A DNA stretch of 64,000 nt from Panopea generosa (lineage: Eukaryota > Mollusca > Bivalvia > Adapedonta > Hiatellidae), in contig CM055906.1 in assembly GCA_029582155.1 (NCBI GenBank), positions 17,217,937-17,281,936 on the forward strand, in the 5' to 3' direction. Positions 23,780 to 37,018 of this stretch are shown here, in pieces (the first letter of the stretch is position 1; every line of letters starts with the position of its first letter). The notes beneath the pieces are model-generated. The model worked only from the letters and a program-made list of their open reading frames with translations, was not told the origin of the DNA and did not search any database. The translations under genes and the position numbers were made by a program.

Positions 23780-26440
23780 CACTGGCGTAGTTATTCCATT
23801 TGAACAAATACGCCGTGGTCGTTTTGCATAAATCTAGTACGAACTGTAAATGAAAAAATAAATAAAAAAAGGGAGAAAAAATTGAAAGTTGAAAAGTATT
23901 GAACGAGAAGGTTAAAGAGTTAGAAAAGTAAAGATGAGAGGAAAATGGTTATGCATGAGTGTCCAGAGTGCCCCGGGGTAACCGAATAGGTTTTGTGTGT
24001 TTGCTTTTACTTGTACAATATGAACAGCGATTTGTAAAAAAGAAAGTATGAAATCATTAAGGTTCAGATCAAACACAGCGTTTTGTACTAATTATATACT
24101 TTTGCACAGCATCAAATACAGCGATATTTGTTTTGTCGCTGTTTCCTGGATTTCCTTTGGGCAACAGGTTAAGGCTGTTATCAGTTATGCATTCGGATCT
24201 TATGGTGTTAAACATTTCAGTTCGAGGATTGTTATAGTTTTGACAGTTGAGTAAGAAGTGGGTACTGTCTTCGAGTGAACGGCATTTTCAACAATATTTT
24301 AAGAATATAAATGTTGGTTTAGTGAACTACAATTTAGTCGTAGGCGGGTATGGTATATTTGAGCCAATCTCTCTCTATGGAGGAAACAGGTAGGAACTTT
24401 GTCAATAACAGGGTTCAGTCTATTCTTAGATATACTTAATTTTGGTGAGTTCTTGGTTGCTATAGGTAAACTGTTCTATGCTTTTACTGTTGAAAGAAGA
24501 AACGAATGTGCAAAGAGTTGTGTATTACAAGCAAATGGTTGAATATTGTGTGAGTTTCGTAAATTGAAATCTATTCCAACTAATACAATATCAAGTATAA
24601 GTGTAATTAGGTATGATAGAGTTATTTCAGTTTTCATTTAAAAAAAATTATAAGTTTATGTTCTAATCTTCTAGATTGTAATGTTTCCCATCCAGTTTCT
24701 TTATACAACACATTAATGGTTACTAGTTTAGTCGCTCCTGTGATAACTCGAGCGGCTTCGATTTGTATTTTTTAGGTCTTTTTCTTCAGACGCTGTACAA
24801 TTATCCCATATTACATCTGCATATTAAAGTAAAGGGCGTATAAAAGTAAAGTAAATTGTTTGAAGTGATTTGCGATCAAGTTTAAACTTTAAATTTCTCA
24901 TAATGTTTAATCTTTTCCAAGCCTGTTCCTTTATATGCTCTAAGTGGAATTTCCAGGCACCGTTATTTGAGAGAATGACACCAAAATGCTTATGTGACTG
25001 AACGTCTTGGATTATTATATTATTCATGACAAATTGAGAGTGGAAGGGTTTATTTCGTTTACGCGAAACAAGGAGTGTTTTTGATTTTATTTGGATTGAA
25101 AGTTACTAACCATTTTTCAGCCCAATTATGATTTTTTTCAAGATTTGAATTAAGAACAAGGGAAGCATGGTCAGGTGATACACCTGTATTAGGTAAGCTA
25201 GGTACAGCTGTCAGTAAACTGGTGTCGTCAGCAAATAAACAAATATTAGAGTTTATGTCTTCAACAATATCATTTATATACACAAGAAGAAGGCGGCCAA
25301 GCTTCGAGTCTTGTGGCACACCAGCTTTTATGTACTCCCACCCAGACATGGAACCAGGAAGAACTACACGTTGCTTTCGACCATCTAAATAGTCAGAAAA
25401 CCAATTAAGTTACGTTCTTGATATACCTACTGACTGTAATTTAAATAAGAGTCCTTTGTGCCAGACTCTGTCAAAAGCCGTGCTTATATCACAGAAAAAA
25501 CGTATATCTTTCCCTTGGTCTAGGGCCTCATAAATCATATTATAAATATCTACTAACTGGTTAACAGACGAATCTGTAGGTACAAACCCAGATTGAAGGC
25601 AACTTATGATTTTATTTCTTTGGAAGAAATTGAAAACATATTTATGGACTCTTTTCCATGACCTTGTCTAAAGTCGATAAATGGGAGATAGGACGATAAT
25701 GCGATGCTTCAGATTGATCATTTTACTTATATATAGCACAAACATTTGCTTCTTTCCAAGCAGATGGAATTTTGCACATGTCTAAGGATTAATTGAATAG
25801 ATAAGCTAGCGGCAGTGACAATTCATCCGATAGGTTTTTAGTACTTTATTATTCTCAGCGTCTGGACCCGTTGCTTTACCAACATTTGTAAGACGAATTT
25901 TACATCTAAATATTTTCAGGTTTGGATTTATCTTGATTGATGATAAGTATAGGACAATCTTTATTGTTTTCATTTAACACAGTTTGGTCTACAAAAAAAA
26001 ACAAGTTTAAAATATAAGCTTTTTTAGGGCCTTCTGTGAAATATTGACCATTGGGCTTAAGCTGTGGGATAGACGATGACGAGTCGTTCGGTTAAATAAA
26101 ATATTTCAAGGTTTTCCACCAAACTGAACTTTTCAATGAGTTTGATTTAAGTTTTTTTCTTCATCATATCATAATATTCATGTTTAGCAATTCGAATTAG
26201 TTTAATAGTTTCGTTGCGAATTGCTTTATATTTATTCCAACTGTCAACACTTTGTTTGTGATTAGCATTGCATAACGCTCTTTTCCGTTTACGGATTGAT
26301 TTTTTAATTGTGTTATTTATCCACGGTGCTTCTGATGGTCGTATTGTTACATATTTGTTAGGAATAGTCTCTTCCGCAAGTTTTAAGATTGCAAAGGTTT
26401 GCGTTCAGCAGGCTAAAAATAGAATTAGTTAACATGTTTT
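23780..26440 (-). pseudogene. CR1/jockey-like LINE, EN-RT linker to C-terminus, degenerate
   Basis: Read on the minus strand from 26,440 down: a linker block with IRPSEAPWINNTIKKSIRKR (about 26,340), the RT finger region, motif A FFCDISTAFDRVWHKG (about 25,500-25,450), YLDGRKQRVVLPGSMSGW (about 25,400-25,340), motif B AGVPQDSKLGRLL (diverged from the usual QGSILGPLL), motif C LFADDTSL (about 25,235), the FNPNK block, 'HFGVILSNNGAW' and 'KFKLDRKSLQTIYFTFIRPLL' (about 24,900), then YADVIWDNC and a C-terminal HTRLRLNCSSLN block ending near 24,068. The 5' endonuclease is missing. There are many frameshifts and stops. The remaining sequence to about 23,780 is presumed 3' UTR. The clade is inferred from the FADDTSL and IRPS-PW motifs. 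Confidence 0.88.
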
Positions 26441-26459
26441 ATGGGCATTTAGAGAAGGG

Positions 26460-27085
26460 AGTTGACATCTGAAGAGGTAGTACACCTGATAATTAATGAC
26501 TGGTATATAAATTACAGCACAGCAGTAATAGTACAATGATAATAGCACTATATTTACAGTAAAGCAATAATAGTACAATGATTACTTCACTATATTACAA
26601 CAGTAATAGCACCACAGTTTGAGTACCACAGCAATAATACAAAAGTAGTTATACCACGATAAAGTGTCATCATTTAATATAGATAGCACCATATCTATAA
26701 TACACCAGTAATAGCACAGTAATTTCAGTACCAACGTAATAGTACCACAGTAATAGTATTAAAAAAAAGTATCACATCAATAGAACTACAGTGTGAGCAT
26801 CACAGCAATAATACAATAGTTGTTATATATAACCTGCCGTCCCATAGGGATAATACCACAGTACCTGTATATATATGCAACAACAATAGCACCATAGTAA
26901 TAGTAGCAATAGTTGTACAACAGTGGTAATACCATAGCAGTAGTATATCAATTACAATAGTATCATAACAATAGCACTACATTACTAGTTTCTCAATATT
27001 ACAATAGTTGTTACATATCACACCAGTTGTACAGTAGAAATACTACCATGGCATTAGTGTACATTCCAACAATAGTCACAAAACT
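26460..27085. repeat. Degenerate short tandem repeat built on 'caataatagtaccacag'
   Basis: Repeated phrases such as cagtaatagtac, cagcaataatac, caataatagtac and accacagtaatag occur every 12-30 bp with many substitutions. It looks like an old simple repeat that has decayed. No frame or regulatory motif stands out. Confidence 0.7.
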
Positions 27086-28640
27086 ACATGTCAATGTATA
27101 CCTCAGATCAAGAATACTAGAACCCTTGTCCGGAAGCTAAAAGTCAAGGTGTTATTTAAGATCTGCTTCTTATTATTGTTACTTTCCTTCATCTTGTATG
27201 GTACTAAAACCAGGTTATATCCATATTTATCATTGATTTATTTATCAAACATTAATAATGCATGATATAAGTTCGTCAGAAAGTACATAGTTTTAAGTGT
27301 AGGAAAAATAATATTAGACACCTTTAACCACACTCTATACATGTCTATTGTTAAACAACATTTTTAAATTGATATTCCAGCTTCCTGATATTTTATATAC
27401 ACATGTATATGTCTTATGATATATTTATCACTAAGTTATAGTAATTGTCAAACAAACAAAAGTTTATAACAAGGCTCATTTACACATTAAGGACACAACT
27501 AGAAAGTACATTAGTGTACGAAAAATTATATAAGACTCTTTTATCCACAAGGGCTATTGTTAATTTAATATCTACATCACCATTTACAGCAAAGTTAAGA
27601 CTTCATTATACTATACATAGCGATATACAATTCATATAGACACCAGCCCCTGTGCTTTAACCCACACATTTATGTCAGTCAATAAATAACTTCTTAATTG
27701 GTATGCCAGTAACATCTTGTGTACACATTCCACACATCACCAGAGTTACCTTCACATACATGTCCTATAATGTAAATCAGAAGAAACAAATAATTTTAAC
27801 CATATATATTTAATTAAAAGGAACATTGAAAAAAATGTAAATTTTTAATTTGGAGTTTCAATGTTTTTTTTATTGATACAAATAAGACATAAACAAATAA
27901 TATCATGTTGGCATTGAAATCAACATGTTTATTCTTGGCTTGGACACTTGTGATATATGAATTAAAATCAACTAGCCTCTTTTTTTGGCTTGGGCCATCA
28001 TAACAATACAACTTCAGCATTAAACTGATGGAATAGTAGTGATACTACAATTGATATATTGCAATATTTATCTCTGAACATGCCAATACCATGTCATTAT
28101 ATTAAATTTTGATACGAAGCATATGATAACAAATGTCAAGGTAATAGAACAGGTTAAATGCCCACTTTGGTTTCAAACTTTAACAATATAAAAAACTATA
28201 AATTCTAAGATTGCTTTTATTTTGAAGACTGTTTCATAGTAATTACACCAGTCTGTTGTTCAATGTGTACGTTATCTAAAGAACACAACAGTTTTTGGAA
28301 GTGCCCAATATGCTTGATATGTAGTTTTAAATCAGCTCTCAAACTACCATACTTAATTTGGCAAATAACGTTCCCGATAGTGTTTCAGCTAATTTTCACA
28401 TGCTCACTGATACTCTGGTTTATAGAAACAGTTCAGAAAAAAGTGTGATACATAATGCTTATTATTCGAAACGTCAATAAACTGTACATCCGCCTTTATG
28501 TGTGTGTATTCCATGAAAATAATTACAAAGAAATTCCCGCATGGCCTAGACCTACACCGGATTTTTTTTGTTTTCCTGTTTTGTCAGTGTTTATGTGAGT
28601 ATTGTTTCACTAAGACCCTGTGTTTAGTGTTCTATATTTC
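27086..28640. other. Non-coding stretch
   Basis: Unique AT-rich sequence; open frames are 68 codons or shorter and carry no motif. No exon or RNA gene recognised. Confidence 0.5.
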
Positions 28641-29693
28641 TCCAGATGTATCAGTGAATCGATTCTGAAACTTGTTCCACCAAACGTACGCACAAATACC
28701 TTGCCGTCAAATGTCTAGTTTGGTCATAGCACGGAGTTTTGTCATTTTTGACCATTCAACAGTTATATGCGATTTCGTTTCGCATCTTGGTTAAATCCTC
28801 ATTTAAATAAATGTTTGATTTTGTCTCACGTAATGTTTTGCGACCTTTTAGGAACATGGTCCTTGACTTGTAATTCGTATATCTAACAATAATGTCTTGT
28901 GGTTTACCTGGCTTTTTTGTCATATTCGATACGATCTGTCTATATCAACCTTTATAATGTCAACATTGGCCTTTTTCGCTATCTCAAGCACGATGCCGTC
29001 AGTAGATTCAGTGACCTTTTCACCTTCATTACTAATTCGAACACATGTTCGACGACTATATTGCTCGAGATCGTCTTGCTTTAGTGTTGTTTCTGCTAGC
29101 ACTTTCTTTGTTTCCGACAATTCATTGGAAAGACGTTGTATTTCGTTGGTAAAGTGGCGGTTTTCTCGTTTACCTTTACTGTAACGATATCAGCGTTGAT
29201 CAGATCTTTAATTTTTGATGCAATTCTCAAAACATCATTCTCAGACAACGCTGGTGCTGCAGGCGTTAGAATTGGAGATTGTATACCAAACATTCATGGA
29301 GGTGAATATAGAATATGGGCCTGTGGTTTGCCAGTATACATCGGGGTCGTCATGTGCACAGGTGTTCCTTGGAGCATATTAGTTACACTGGTTTGCTGTA
29401 GCAGGATACTTTGACTCTGTAACTGACTAAATTCAATGTCCTGTTCAGCACTCATTTTAGTAACAAGTAGTTGTGAATCCGACTCTGTGTCACTGAACGA
29501 AGATTCCGCGTCACACAAATTGCCAATGTCATTACTTCGACTCAGTGTCCGTAACAGTATGTTTAGTTTTTTCTCTCTCCAAGTTTGAACCAAGCTGTGT
29601 TTTTAGTTTTCTTTTTGGCGGGGTGTATTTATCAGCTGGAGTAGTTGTTTTCCATTTAGGCGACTTTAACACTTTTGTCCTATTTTCTGCCAT
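28640..29693 (-). pseudogene. LINE ORF1-like protein remnant (coiled coil plus RRM-like), frameshifted
   Basis: Minus-strand start candidate ATG at 29,693, followed by a lysine/threonine-rich N-terminus. Then a broken frame covers a central helical region and a block 'LEQYSRRTCVRISNEGE...STDGIVLEIAKK' at about 29,065-28,970, followed by 'VDIDRSYRI' near 28,930. The pattern EQYSRR-x-C-x-RI-x-x-x...IDRSHRI is typical of ORF1 proteins of L1/Tx1-type LINEs, which bind RNA through a coiled coil and an RRM. Further blocks continue to about 28,640. Several frameshifts and stops break it. No matching ORF2 lies next to it. It is related to the ORF1 at 51.9-53.0 kb but diverged. Confidence 0.8.
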
Positions 29694-30849
29694 TCCGAAT
29701 GCACGTTGATGACATATTTGATAATTGTTATTGAAATTTCAGATACATTACAGCAGTCTAATTCATTGCAAATATACGCTCCAAAATCATCATTTAAACA
29801 TTTATTTATAATAAAGCTGGATGAGCAATTAGTATGTATATCCATGATAACTCACATGTCATTTTTTGCCAAATATACTCCTTTTAATCCATTTAAATCC
29901 ATTAAATCAAATGTTTACACTCCGCTGAGTTTTTTACGATCCGCCACCATTTGGAACACCTCGTGCAATGTTTTGCATCTGAACTATGACGTTGTGACAT
30001 CCTTTGATATGGAAATTGTGTTTTTATTGTGTTAAATGAACATTTTCGTGTATCAAATCTGACAACATGGCGGACATTTGCCAGATCAGTCAGATTCTCG
30101 AAACCTGTGGATATGAAATGCACACATTTGATTGGCTGAGAAGTGCCAAAATCCCAGATTTTTTGCCTATGTAAACGCTTAGAAACTTTAGATTTCAGCT
30201 CACTTTAGTTCACATAACAAGAAAAGCAGTTCCATCACTTCTGGTATTTTTAACTTTCGCATGTATAAAGTATATTATTCATTGACTGTATAATCAGATA
30301 GTCTTGCCAACTACATGTACATTAATCAGCTATGCCATCCGATCTTGTTGTTTACATATTTTGCTCGCCATCTATCTAATAACACGACCTGGAGTGTTAC
30401 AGTATCACTAGATAGATAGAAGGAAAAACACATGGGTGTTGTAGACATAGACACAGACATATTTTATTAAATAATATAGGCCTCCGGCCCAAAATACAAC
30501 ATGTAAATACATCATATAGAGTGACACAAATTGAATATTATACATTTATATAGGTCAATATTACAGAATTCGCATATTTAAGTGAATACAGGCTAATAAC
30601 ATGCCACATTAATCTAAAAATAACAACATTTGTATTAGATAATCTCAGGTTTAAGCATTTCCGTAGTTTAATAGAGTAAGAGATATAACATTATTTTTGA
30701 AGAGATTACGACTACAATGAACAAGAAAATTAAATCATAAAATAGTAATATTCAAAATAAAGTGAAACTATATAAATAATTTATAAATTAATAATACGTG
30801 AAGTAGTTTACTCTTGTTAATATTTCTTTAAATCGGCATATCTAGAATT
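29694..30849. other. Non-coding stretch upstream of the ORF1 remnant
   Basis: May include 5' UTR of the minus-strand LINE (the GC-richer part at 29,920-30,130). No RT motif or host exon can be supported. Overlapping opposite-strand frames at 29,706-30,123 are not convincing. Confidence 0.45.
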
Positions 30850-32160
30850 TCTCTTCTTCTTGTAAAAGCATTAAAAAGATATCAAGCAATACTGATAATA
30901 CTTTTCTTATCTTTTAAGCTAAACACTATGTAATACATGTTAAGCGATCTATTTCTTAACCAATTAGTTTTGAAGAAAGTTTGTCTGAACTTTTCATACT
31001 CATTACATTCAAAGAAGAAGTGAAATTCATCTTTGACTACAGAAATATTATTTTTCATACATATATGATAGAATCTTAAATTTTTATCTATTGATAAATG
31101 TCTTCCCTTCTCAATCATAAAAGTATGGGTCGAACAACGAAAATTTGACAAAGTTTTTCTTAAAATATATGATAAATCAATGTCTAAGTATGATTCTAAA
31201 TAACGACGAGATTTAAAATGTTTAGAATACAGAGATTAGGAGAATAGTGTTGACCTGATATCCATGTTTGTAAATAGCATTCTTTAATGCATGTTTTAAA
31301 TAACTGTATAAAATTTGAGTCATTTCCAACATCTTGGACAAGCCAAGCATATCCAAATCCATATGTAAAAAGTAATTCACTAATATGACTAGCCCAAGTT
31401 GTGCCTGCTTCATCTATTTGTTTTAGCATTTTATAACATTGTTTAGGGTATCTATGGTTTTCCATACGTATAATTCTTGGCCGGTATTTAACACAGTTGG
31501 GAATATAAGTTATGCATAACGGTAATCTTTCGCATTCTCCTAAAGCTAAAATATCAGATGTACTTTGTGATAAATTACAACATTGTTTACAGAATTTAAT
31601 TAGCACTTTTCAATTTTTTTCAACATACTTGCATCCCCAAATTTCAGAGCCATAACTAAGTATAGGTTTGACCATAGCATCAAATACTTTAAACATATCT
31701 ACTGAATTTAAATGTTCAGATTGACGTTGAAATCTAAATATACAGACAACAGACTTAATACCTTTTATTAATACTTTAATTACCATTCATATCACTAAAT
31801 AGACGGCCGTTTAAAGTATGAGGATCGTACGTACAACATAACTCAATAAGTGACCAACCAAAACAATTATATTTTTCATCTTTAGATTTTCTTGGATTCG
31901 AAAAATTGTCAGACGAGTAGTCAACATCTTTACCAAATATATATGAAATATCATCATCTGGAATGAATTCATTAAAATCTTTAATTCTAGAATTAAGATC
32001 ACCAGACAAAAACAATTCTGCATCAGAGTATTCAGCAATAATATTATTAATCTTATTATTAAGTATTTCAATACCATTACTGTCATTTTCAACATAAAAT
32101 AGGTGAGTTTTCAGGCAACACATATGAAAACAATATCATTTCATTATGAAACAATGAACT
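30850..32160 (-). pseudogene. LINE with endonuclease end joined to C-terminus, RT core missing
   Basis: Two LINE parts in one orientation. At 32,160-31,776 is the C-terminal half of an AP-type endonuclease: LFLSGDLNSRIKDF (the GDxNxR motif), SKDEKYNCFGW and HTLNGRLF. Directly below, at about 31,730-31,190, comes the post-RT region, with VKPILSYGSEIWGC, 'LGECERLPLCI' and an LLFTYGFGYAWLVQDVG block. At 31,151-30,882 is the terminal Cys/His segment with FYHICMKN and KDEFHFFFEC. The whole reverse transcriptase that should lie between endonuclease and post-RT region is absent; the junction falls at about 31,735-31,780. The element is dead. Confidence 0.85.
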
Positions 32161-32334
32161 ATTAAACAACAAAACAACACATTCAGTAAATGTATTAAAA
32201 ATACGTTAAACAAGTTCATCTTTTATCAAAAAGTCTTAAACATATACTGAAACACTTCCAGAACCTCGGTTTGCTAACTTCTTTTTCGGTCGAGAATAAC
32301 CGAAATGGGTGTAACCGGGTAGATCAATCACATA

Positions 32335-33030
32335 ATCTTGAACTGATTGAAGGAAAAAGAGATGGGTGTTGTTAACTAATTGAAGAAAAATGACACGGGT
32401 GTTGTAAACCAATTGAAGGAAAATGACATGGGTGTTGTAAACCAATTGAAGGAAAATGACATGGGTGTTGTAAACTAATTGAAGGAAAATGACATGTTGT
32501 AAACTAATTGAAGGAAAATGACATGGGTGTCGTCAATTGATTGAAGGAAAAGGACATGTGTGTTGTTAACTGAAAGAAAGAAAAAGACATGAGTGCTGTA
32601 AGCTGATAGAAGGAAAAAGACATAGGTGTTGTTATCTCAGTGAAGGAAAAAGGCATGAGTGTTGTTAACTGATTGAAGGAAAAAGACATGGGTGTTGTTA
32701 ACTGATTGAAGGAAAAAAATACATTGGTGTTGTAAACTGATTGAAGGAAAGACATTGGTGTTGCAAACTGATTGAAGGACAAGACATGGGTGTTGTAAAC
32801 TGATGGAAGAAAAAGACATGGGTGTTGTAAACTGATTTGAAGGAAAAGACATGGGTATTGTAAACTGATTGAAGGAAAAAGACATTGGTGTTGTAAACTG
32901 ATTGAAGGAAAAAGACAATGGTGTTTTAAACTGGTTGAAGGAAAAGACATGGGTGTTGTAAACTGATTGAAGGAAAAAGACATTGGTGTTGTAAACTGAT
33001 TGAAGGAAAAGGTGTTGTAAACTGAAAAGT
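32335..33030. repeat. 33-bp tandem repeat, about 21 copies
   Basis: Unit 'aaactgattgaaggaaaaag' plus acatgggtgttgt, with copies of 30-34 bp. The minus-strand frames of 142 and 159 codons here (period 11 residues) are repeat artefacts that shift frame with unit length. One block (32,380-32,520) uses accaattgaagg instead of actgattgaagg. Confidence 0.95.
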
Positions 33031-33379
33031 ACGAGTACTCTCCAACATTTCAAACTATAGAACATGTGTATAATTCACCATATCGACGCTTGACACTGGA
33101 ACATAGGTAAGTTCTCTATTTTTCCGTATTTTTTTTGTTGCCAAGGAACAACTTTTTTAAATATCATGTTTCTGCCAATTCTATCTTTTATCTTATGATA
33201 AAGAGCTTATAGCTACTCGTTCGAAGAGAAAACTTGATATTTTTATTGTAAAAAATCGTTTCGGACGCATAGGTTTACGTGTTAATTTGTACCTCATGTT
33301 ATTTATCGCTGATTTCGGACTTGGAATTTCATAATATTTTGCCATAATCAGATAGTACATGAACAATGGGGGTGGGGCA

Positions 33380-33570
33380 GGGGCGGTAGTGTAATGGCTA
33401 GAGTGTTGGCCGCTCCTGTCAGAGGTTATCGGTTCGATCCCAGGCTCGACCCGATGCCTCTTATATAAAACAACACTCAGTACTGGTTTTACCCAGGAAG
33501 CAGACTCGAGAGCGGTTCATATAAGCTCTGAGTTTTCATAGTATTAGAGCTAAAGTAATTAGTATAAGCT
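33380..33570 (+). mobile_element. tRNA-derived SINE, copy 1
   Basis: tRNA-like head with A-box region 'gcggtagtgtaatggctaga' (about 33,383) and a near-perfect B box ggttcgatcc at 33,431-33,440, followed by a non-tRNA body (gatgcctctta, aaaacaacactcagtac, gactcgagagcggttcatat). The same head and body recur in reverse at 51,195-51,383, which proves a mobile family rather than a single tRNA gene. The body has no open frame, so mobilisation would depend on LINE enzymes. Confidence 0.85.
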
Positions 33571-34685
33571 GACAAAAACTTGCTATATGATATGACCTTA
33601 ATTGTGGTTTGGTGCAATTATGCATTTAACTTAGTTAAGGAACATTAGATATTTTGAAGCAAAATGTACAGCGATTTCCCCAAAACAATAACAGCAAAAA
33701 GGAGTTCTTGTAGAGAAGTTCAAATATGTTCTTATATATGTGATAATATTAGTTCGTATTAGTAGTAGTAGGTTATTTCAAATCCATTACGCTAAAAGCC
33801 CATAGGGATACATACACAAGCATATTTCATGAAGAACAGTAAAAGTAACAATTTTGTATAAACAAGTACAATTTCCACAATGTTTGATTTATACGAGAAT
33901 ATATCTAATTCATATATATAGCTACACATATGTATACACATAATTTTGAAGAAGGTATCACAATAACATGATGCACAGGATTTGATCATTACAATATATC
34001 AAATACATGTATTGAATTAGAAAAGTACAAAACAACCACAGTTAAGACTGTTTTAGTGCATCGTTAAGTCATACAGATGTTATTGCAATACTGTAAGCAT
34101 GGATATCATTTCGTATTATAATGTTTTTGTATAATATCACCATCATTCCATTAACTGAAAGTCAAAGGATTGATTTTATTATTTTGTAATTGATAGAATA
34201 TTTCCAAAGTATATGTCGACCCTTCCTCACTGAAAGGTCAAAAATTTAGTTGTTCATATGAAAATAAAAATATTTACATTGATAAGGAATATAAAATGTA
34301 AAAAAAATGTAAAATGTAAAATACCACCTTATCGAAACGAAACACAAGGTTGGTATGTTACATACTGGTAACCATTTAAAAAGTATTTACATCTACCACT
34401 GTAACGTTTACAATTAGTAAACAGAAACTTGACATCGTATATGTGATCTTGAATTATAAACATAAAACAGCCCATGTATATATAGGTACATAATGTCAAT
34501 AGTTATGTTTACATTTATTTAATATAGTATTTATAGTTTACAATGTAAATATAGTTTATAGTTATCAAATGTTGAAGAAACAAAGAGAGAAAATTATAAA
34601 TACAAGCATAAATATATAGAAAGAAAAGAACACAATTATGTTACTAGCCTACTATTACGCTGTCTAAAAAGTAGGAAGAGACGAG
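33571..34685. other. Non-coding stretch
   Basis: Unique AT-rich sequence, including short runs of aaaatgt near 34,290. No gene or repeat family recognised. Confidence 0.5.
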
Positions 34686-36420
34686 GATAAATTGGTGATT
34701 ATATTGTGGGTTTGGATGATTCACCTCAGCGTAAAATCACTGACTTTACCTCAAATAATTATGGGGAGCTATTTATAGATTTTCTTATCAATACAAATAT
34801 ATGTATTTTATATGGCCGCAGTGATTGTGATCAGAATTTTACTTTAATATAAGTAAACGGTGCTTCTGTTGTCGATTATCGTGTAACTTCACGCGAAAAA
34901 TTGTGTGATTTTACCGATTTTACTGTATGTTTGACTTCAGATAGGATAACATCATCTGGAAACATTGCACGTATTGCTCCTACTAACATTATTGACGATT
35001 CTTTACTTTAATGGAATATTACTACAATTTCAGATAATGTAGATAAGACGGGTGGAAGTAATGATTCTTGTTATGTCAAATTTGATTTGAAGAGTGTTCC
35101 AGGCAACTTTTTGAATGAGCAGACTATTTTAGAAGAAGTGGAAGATTATTATTAAGTTGGAAAGTAATGAGGTAAATAGTAATAACACAGATGACGTATA
35201 TCAGGAATGGTATGGTAAAGTTAGAAATATGTTTTCAAGTATTCCCCATAATATTTTTGAAAGTAACATTTTCAGTAATTTCATGAACCATATACCTGGT
35301 AAACCTTGGTGGAACGTGTCACTCGCGGACCTGCAGTCAAAACTATGTACTTAAGTGAAAAGCTGGTTAAACTGTCGTAATCAAAATTTGAAAAAAAAAA
35401 TTTTATTTGCAAATAATTAAAATATATAAATGATAATAATAACATCATTATCCATATGTCTTTTAACGAACATATTTCTATTGTGGAAGTTAAAGATGCA
35501 ATATGGAAAGTAAAACGTGGTAAAGTCTATGGTGTAGATGATATTCCTGCAGAGGTGTTGTATAATGATACTGCTGCTAACCTTTTACATGTACTATTCC
35601 ATTTGTGTTTTAATAATGGTGTTGTACCATCTATATGGAACAGATGTATTATCAACCCTATCCCTAAGTCTTCTACATTAGATCCGAGAGATCCACTTTC
35701 ATACAGAGGTATTGCCCTCGCGTCGGCGATCTATTATGTTTACTGTCGAATACTTAATGATAGATTGAATTCTCATGTTGAGAGTAACAATATATTAGTC
35801 GATGAGCAAAATGGGTTTAGAAAGAAAAGAAACACTATATAGATCATATATAATCTTTATCTTATATAATATAAACTCGTAACAGTATTCTACAGTTAAC
35901 ATTATAGATCGCCGACGCTAGGGCAATACCTATATATGAAAGTGGATCTCTCGGAGTGCCAGTCGTGCACTGAGTTTACTTATTGCCAAAGTTAAGATTA
36001 TAGGTGGTGTCACGTATAACGTCTATACTAAACTATATGATTCTGTAGTTTGACCCGTCATTAGCTATGGAACTGCAGCATAGGGGCATAAACCTTTCTT
36101 GTATTAAGTCGGTTCGCAACAGGGTTATAAGGTTTTTTTCTAGGAATTGGGAAATATACCCCGAATTTAGCTGTCTCTGGCGATATGGGTTGGGTACCGG
36201 TCTCCATACGTCAATGGAAAGTAGTAGTCAATTACTGGGAACGGTTATCAACCAATAATTCTTCTCGAATCAATAAACGGATAGCATTCTGGGCTAACAA
36301 TAAATCTGTAAACTGTAAAAACTGATTTCACTGTGTACGTAACCAATTGTGTCAGTACAATTTAGAACAGTATTCTGATTTATCTAGACTTATATCTAAG
36401 CAAAGTGTTGTTATACACAT
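34686..36420 (+). pseudogene. LINE remnant: endonuclease end, RT fingers, C-terminus
   Basis: The 34.7-34.9 kb part reads as the end of an AP endonuclease (ILYGRSDCDQNFTLI, a stop, then VNGASVVDY). A linker follows, with a 65-codon open piece at 35,157-35,351. The RT finger region at 35,456-35,841 is open for 128 codons, including GVDDIPAEVL, 'FNNGVVPSIWNRCIINPIPK', DPLSYRGIALAS and DEQNGFRKKRNT. The palm with YxDD is missing. After an inverted fragment at 35,906-35,957, the post-RT region resumes: LSLLIAKVKIIGG, VISYGTAA, FLGIGKYTPNLAVSGDMGWV. Frameshifts are frequent. It resembles the other mollusc-type LINEs in the window but is not the same family as the copy at 38.1-39.9 kb. Confidence 0.85.
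35681..35957. repeat. Inverted duplication inside the LINE remnant
   Basis: The segment 35,906-35,957 is the reverse complement of about 35,681-35,733, with only three mismatches over about 50 bp. Arms contain ccgagagatccactttcat and its complement. The spacer is about 170 bp. The inverted piece replaces the deleted RT palm, so it marks the deletion junction. Confidence 0.9.
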
Positions 36421-37018
36421 CTATCACATTACAATTATAAATATATAAAACATTTACAAATATAGATAGTGAAGATAAGAGAGGCCCTTTACAGAGCTTT
36501 GAGAGACTGATTGTTATTTTTCTACAAGTATACATTTAAAATCAACAACATAATTTTAAAAAATAAAACAACAACACTTTCTACATTCATATAAACTTAA
36601 TAAAAAATCAACAACAACATAATAAAATATCATCTAGATTGATACAATTTAAATATGAAGAACAACAACCCCTCAGTAATTGATATGTGCATTACAGTTA
36701 TATAATAACTTTTCAATACTTTAATTTTTCATTAGAATTTTTTTTTCTAAAATGATATTATAAATAAAATAAATGTGAGGCCGGATTTTCCATGTTAAAC
36801 TTTTTTAACATGAAACATTTCGATATCGAGAATAATATAATAAATACACAATATGAGTACATCTTTTAAACTTATCACTTTTTTATATTGTACTATGACA
36901 ACTTCATACCAAGGTACCGCTTTACATTCGAAATTATATATAGTCATTTTCATAATTTATTTATAAATCAAATTGCAAAATCGTAAACCCAACTAATTTC
37001 TCAGAGAATGAACGCTTT
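36421..37018. other. Non-coding stretch
   Basis: AT-rich spacer between the LINE remnant and the 87-bp array. Nothing recognised. Confidence 0.5.

Noticed and set aside
28640-32160. One continuous minus-strand LINE joining the ORF1 at 28.6-29.7 kb with the ORF2 parts at 30.9-32.2 kb
   Set aside because: On the minus strand ORF1 should lie at higher coordinates than ORF2; here the order is reversed, so they are separate insertions.
32504-33065. Minus-strand 142- and 159-codon frames with a Phe/Gln-rich period
   Set aside because: Artefact of the 33-bp tandem repeat; unit length changes shift the frame.
33380-33455. Functional tRNA gene
   Set aside because: A and B boxes are present, but the acceptor stem does not close and a second copy with the same non-tRNA body exists at 51.2 kb, so it is a SINE.
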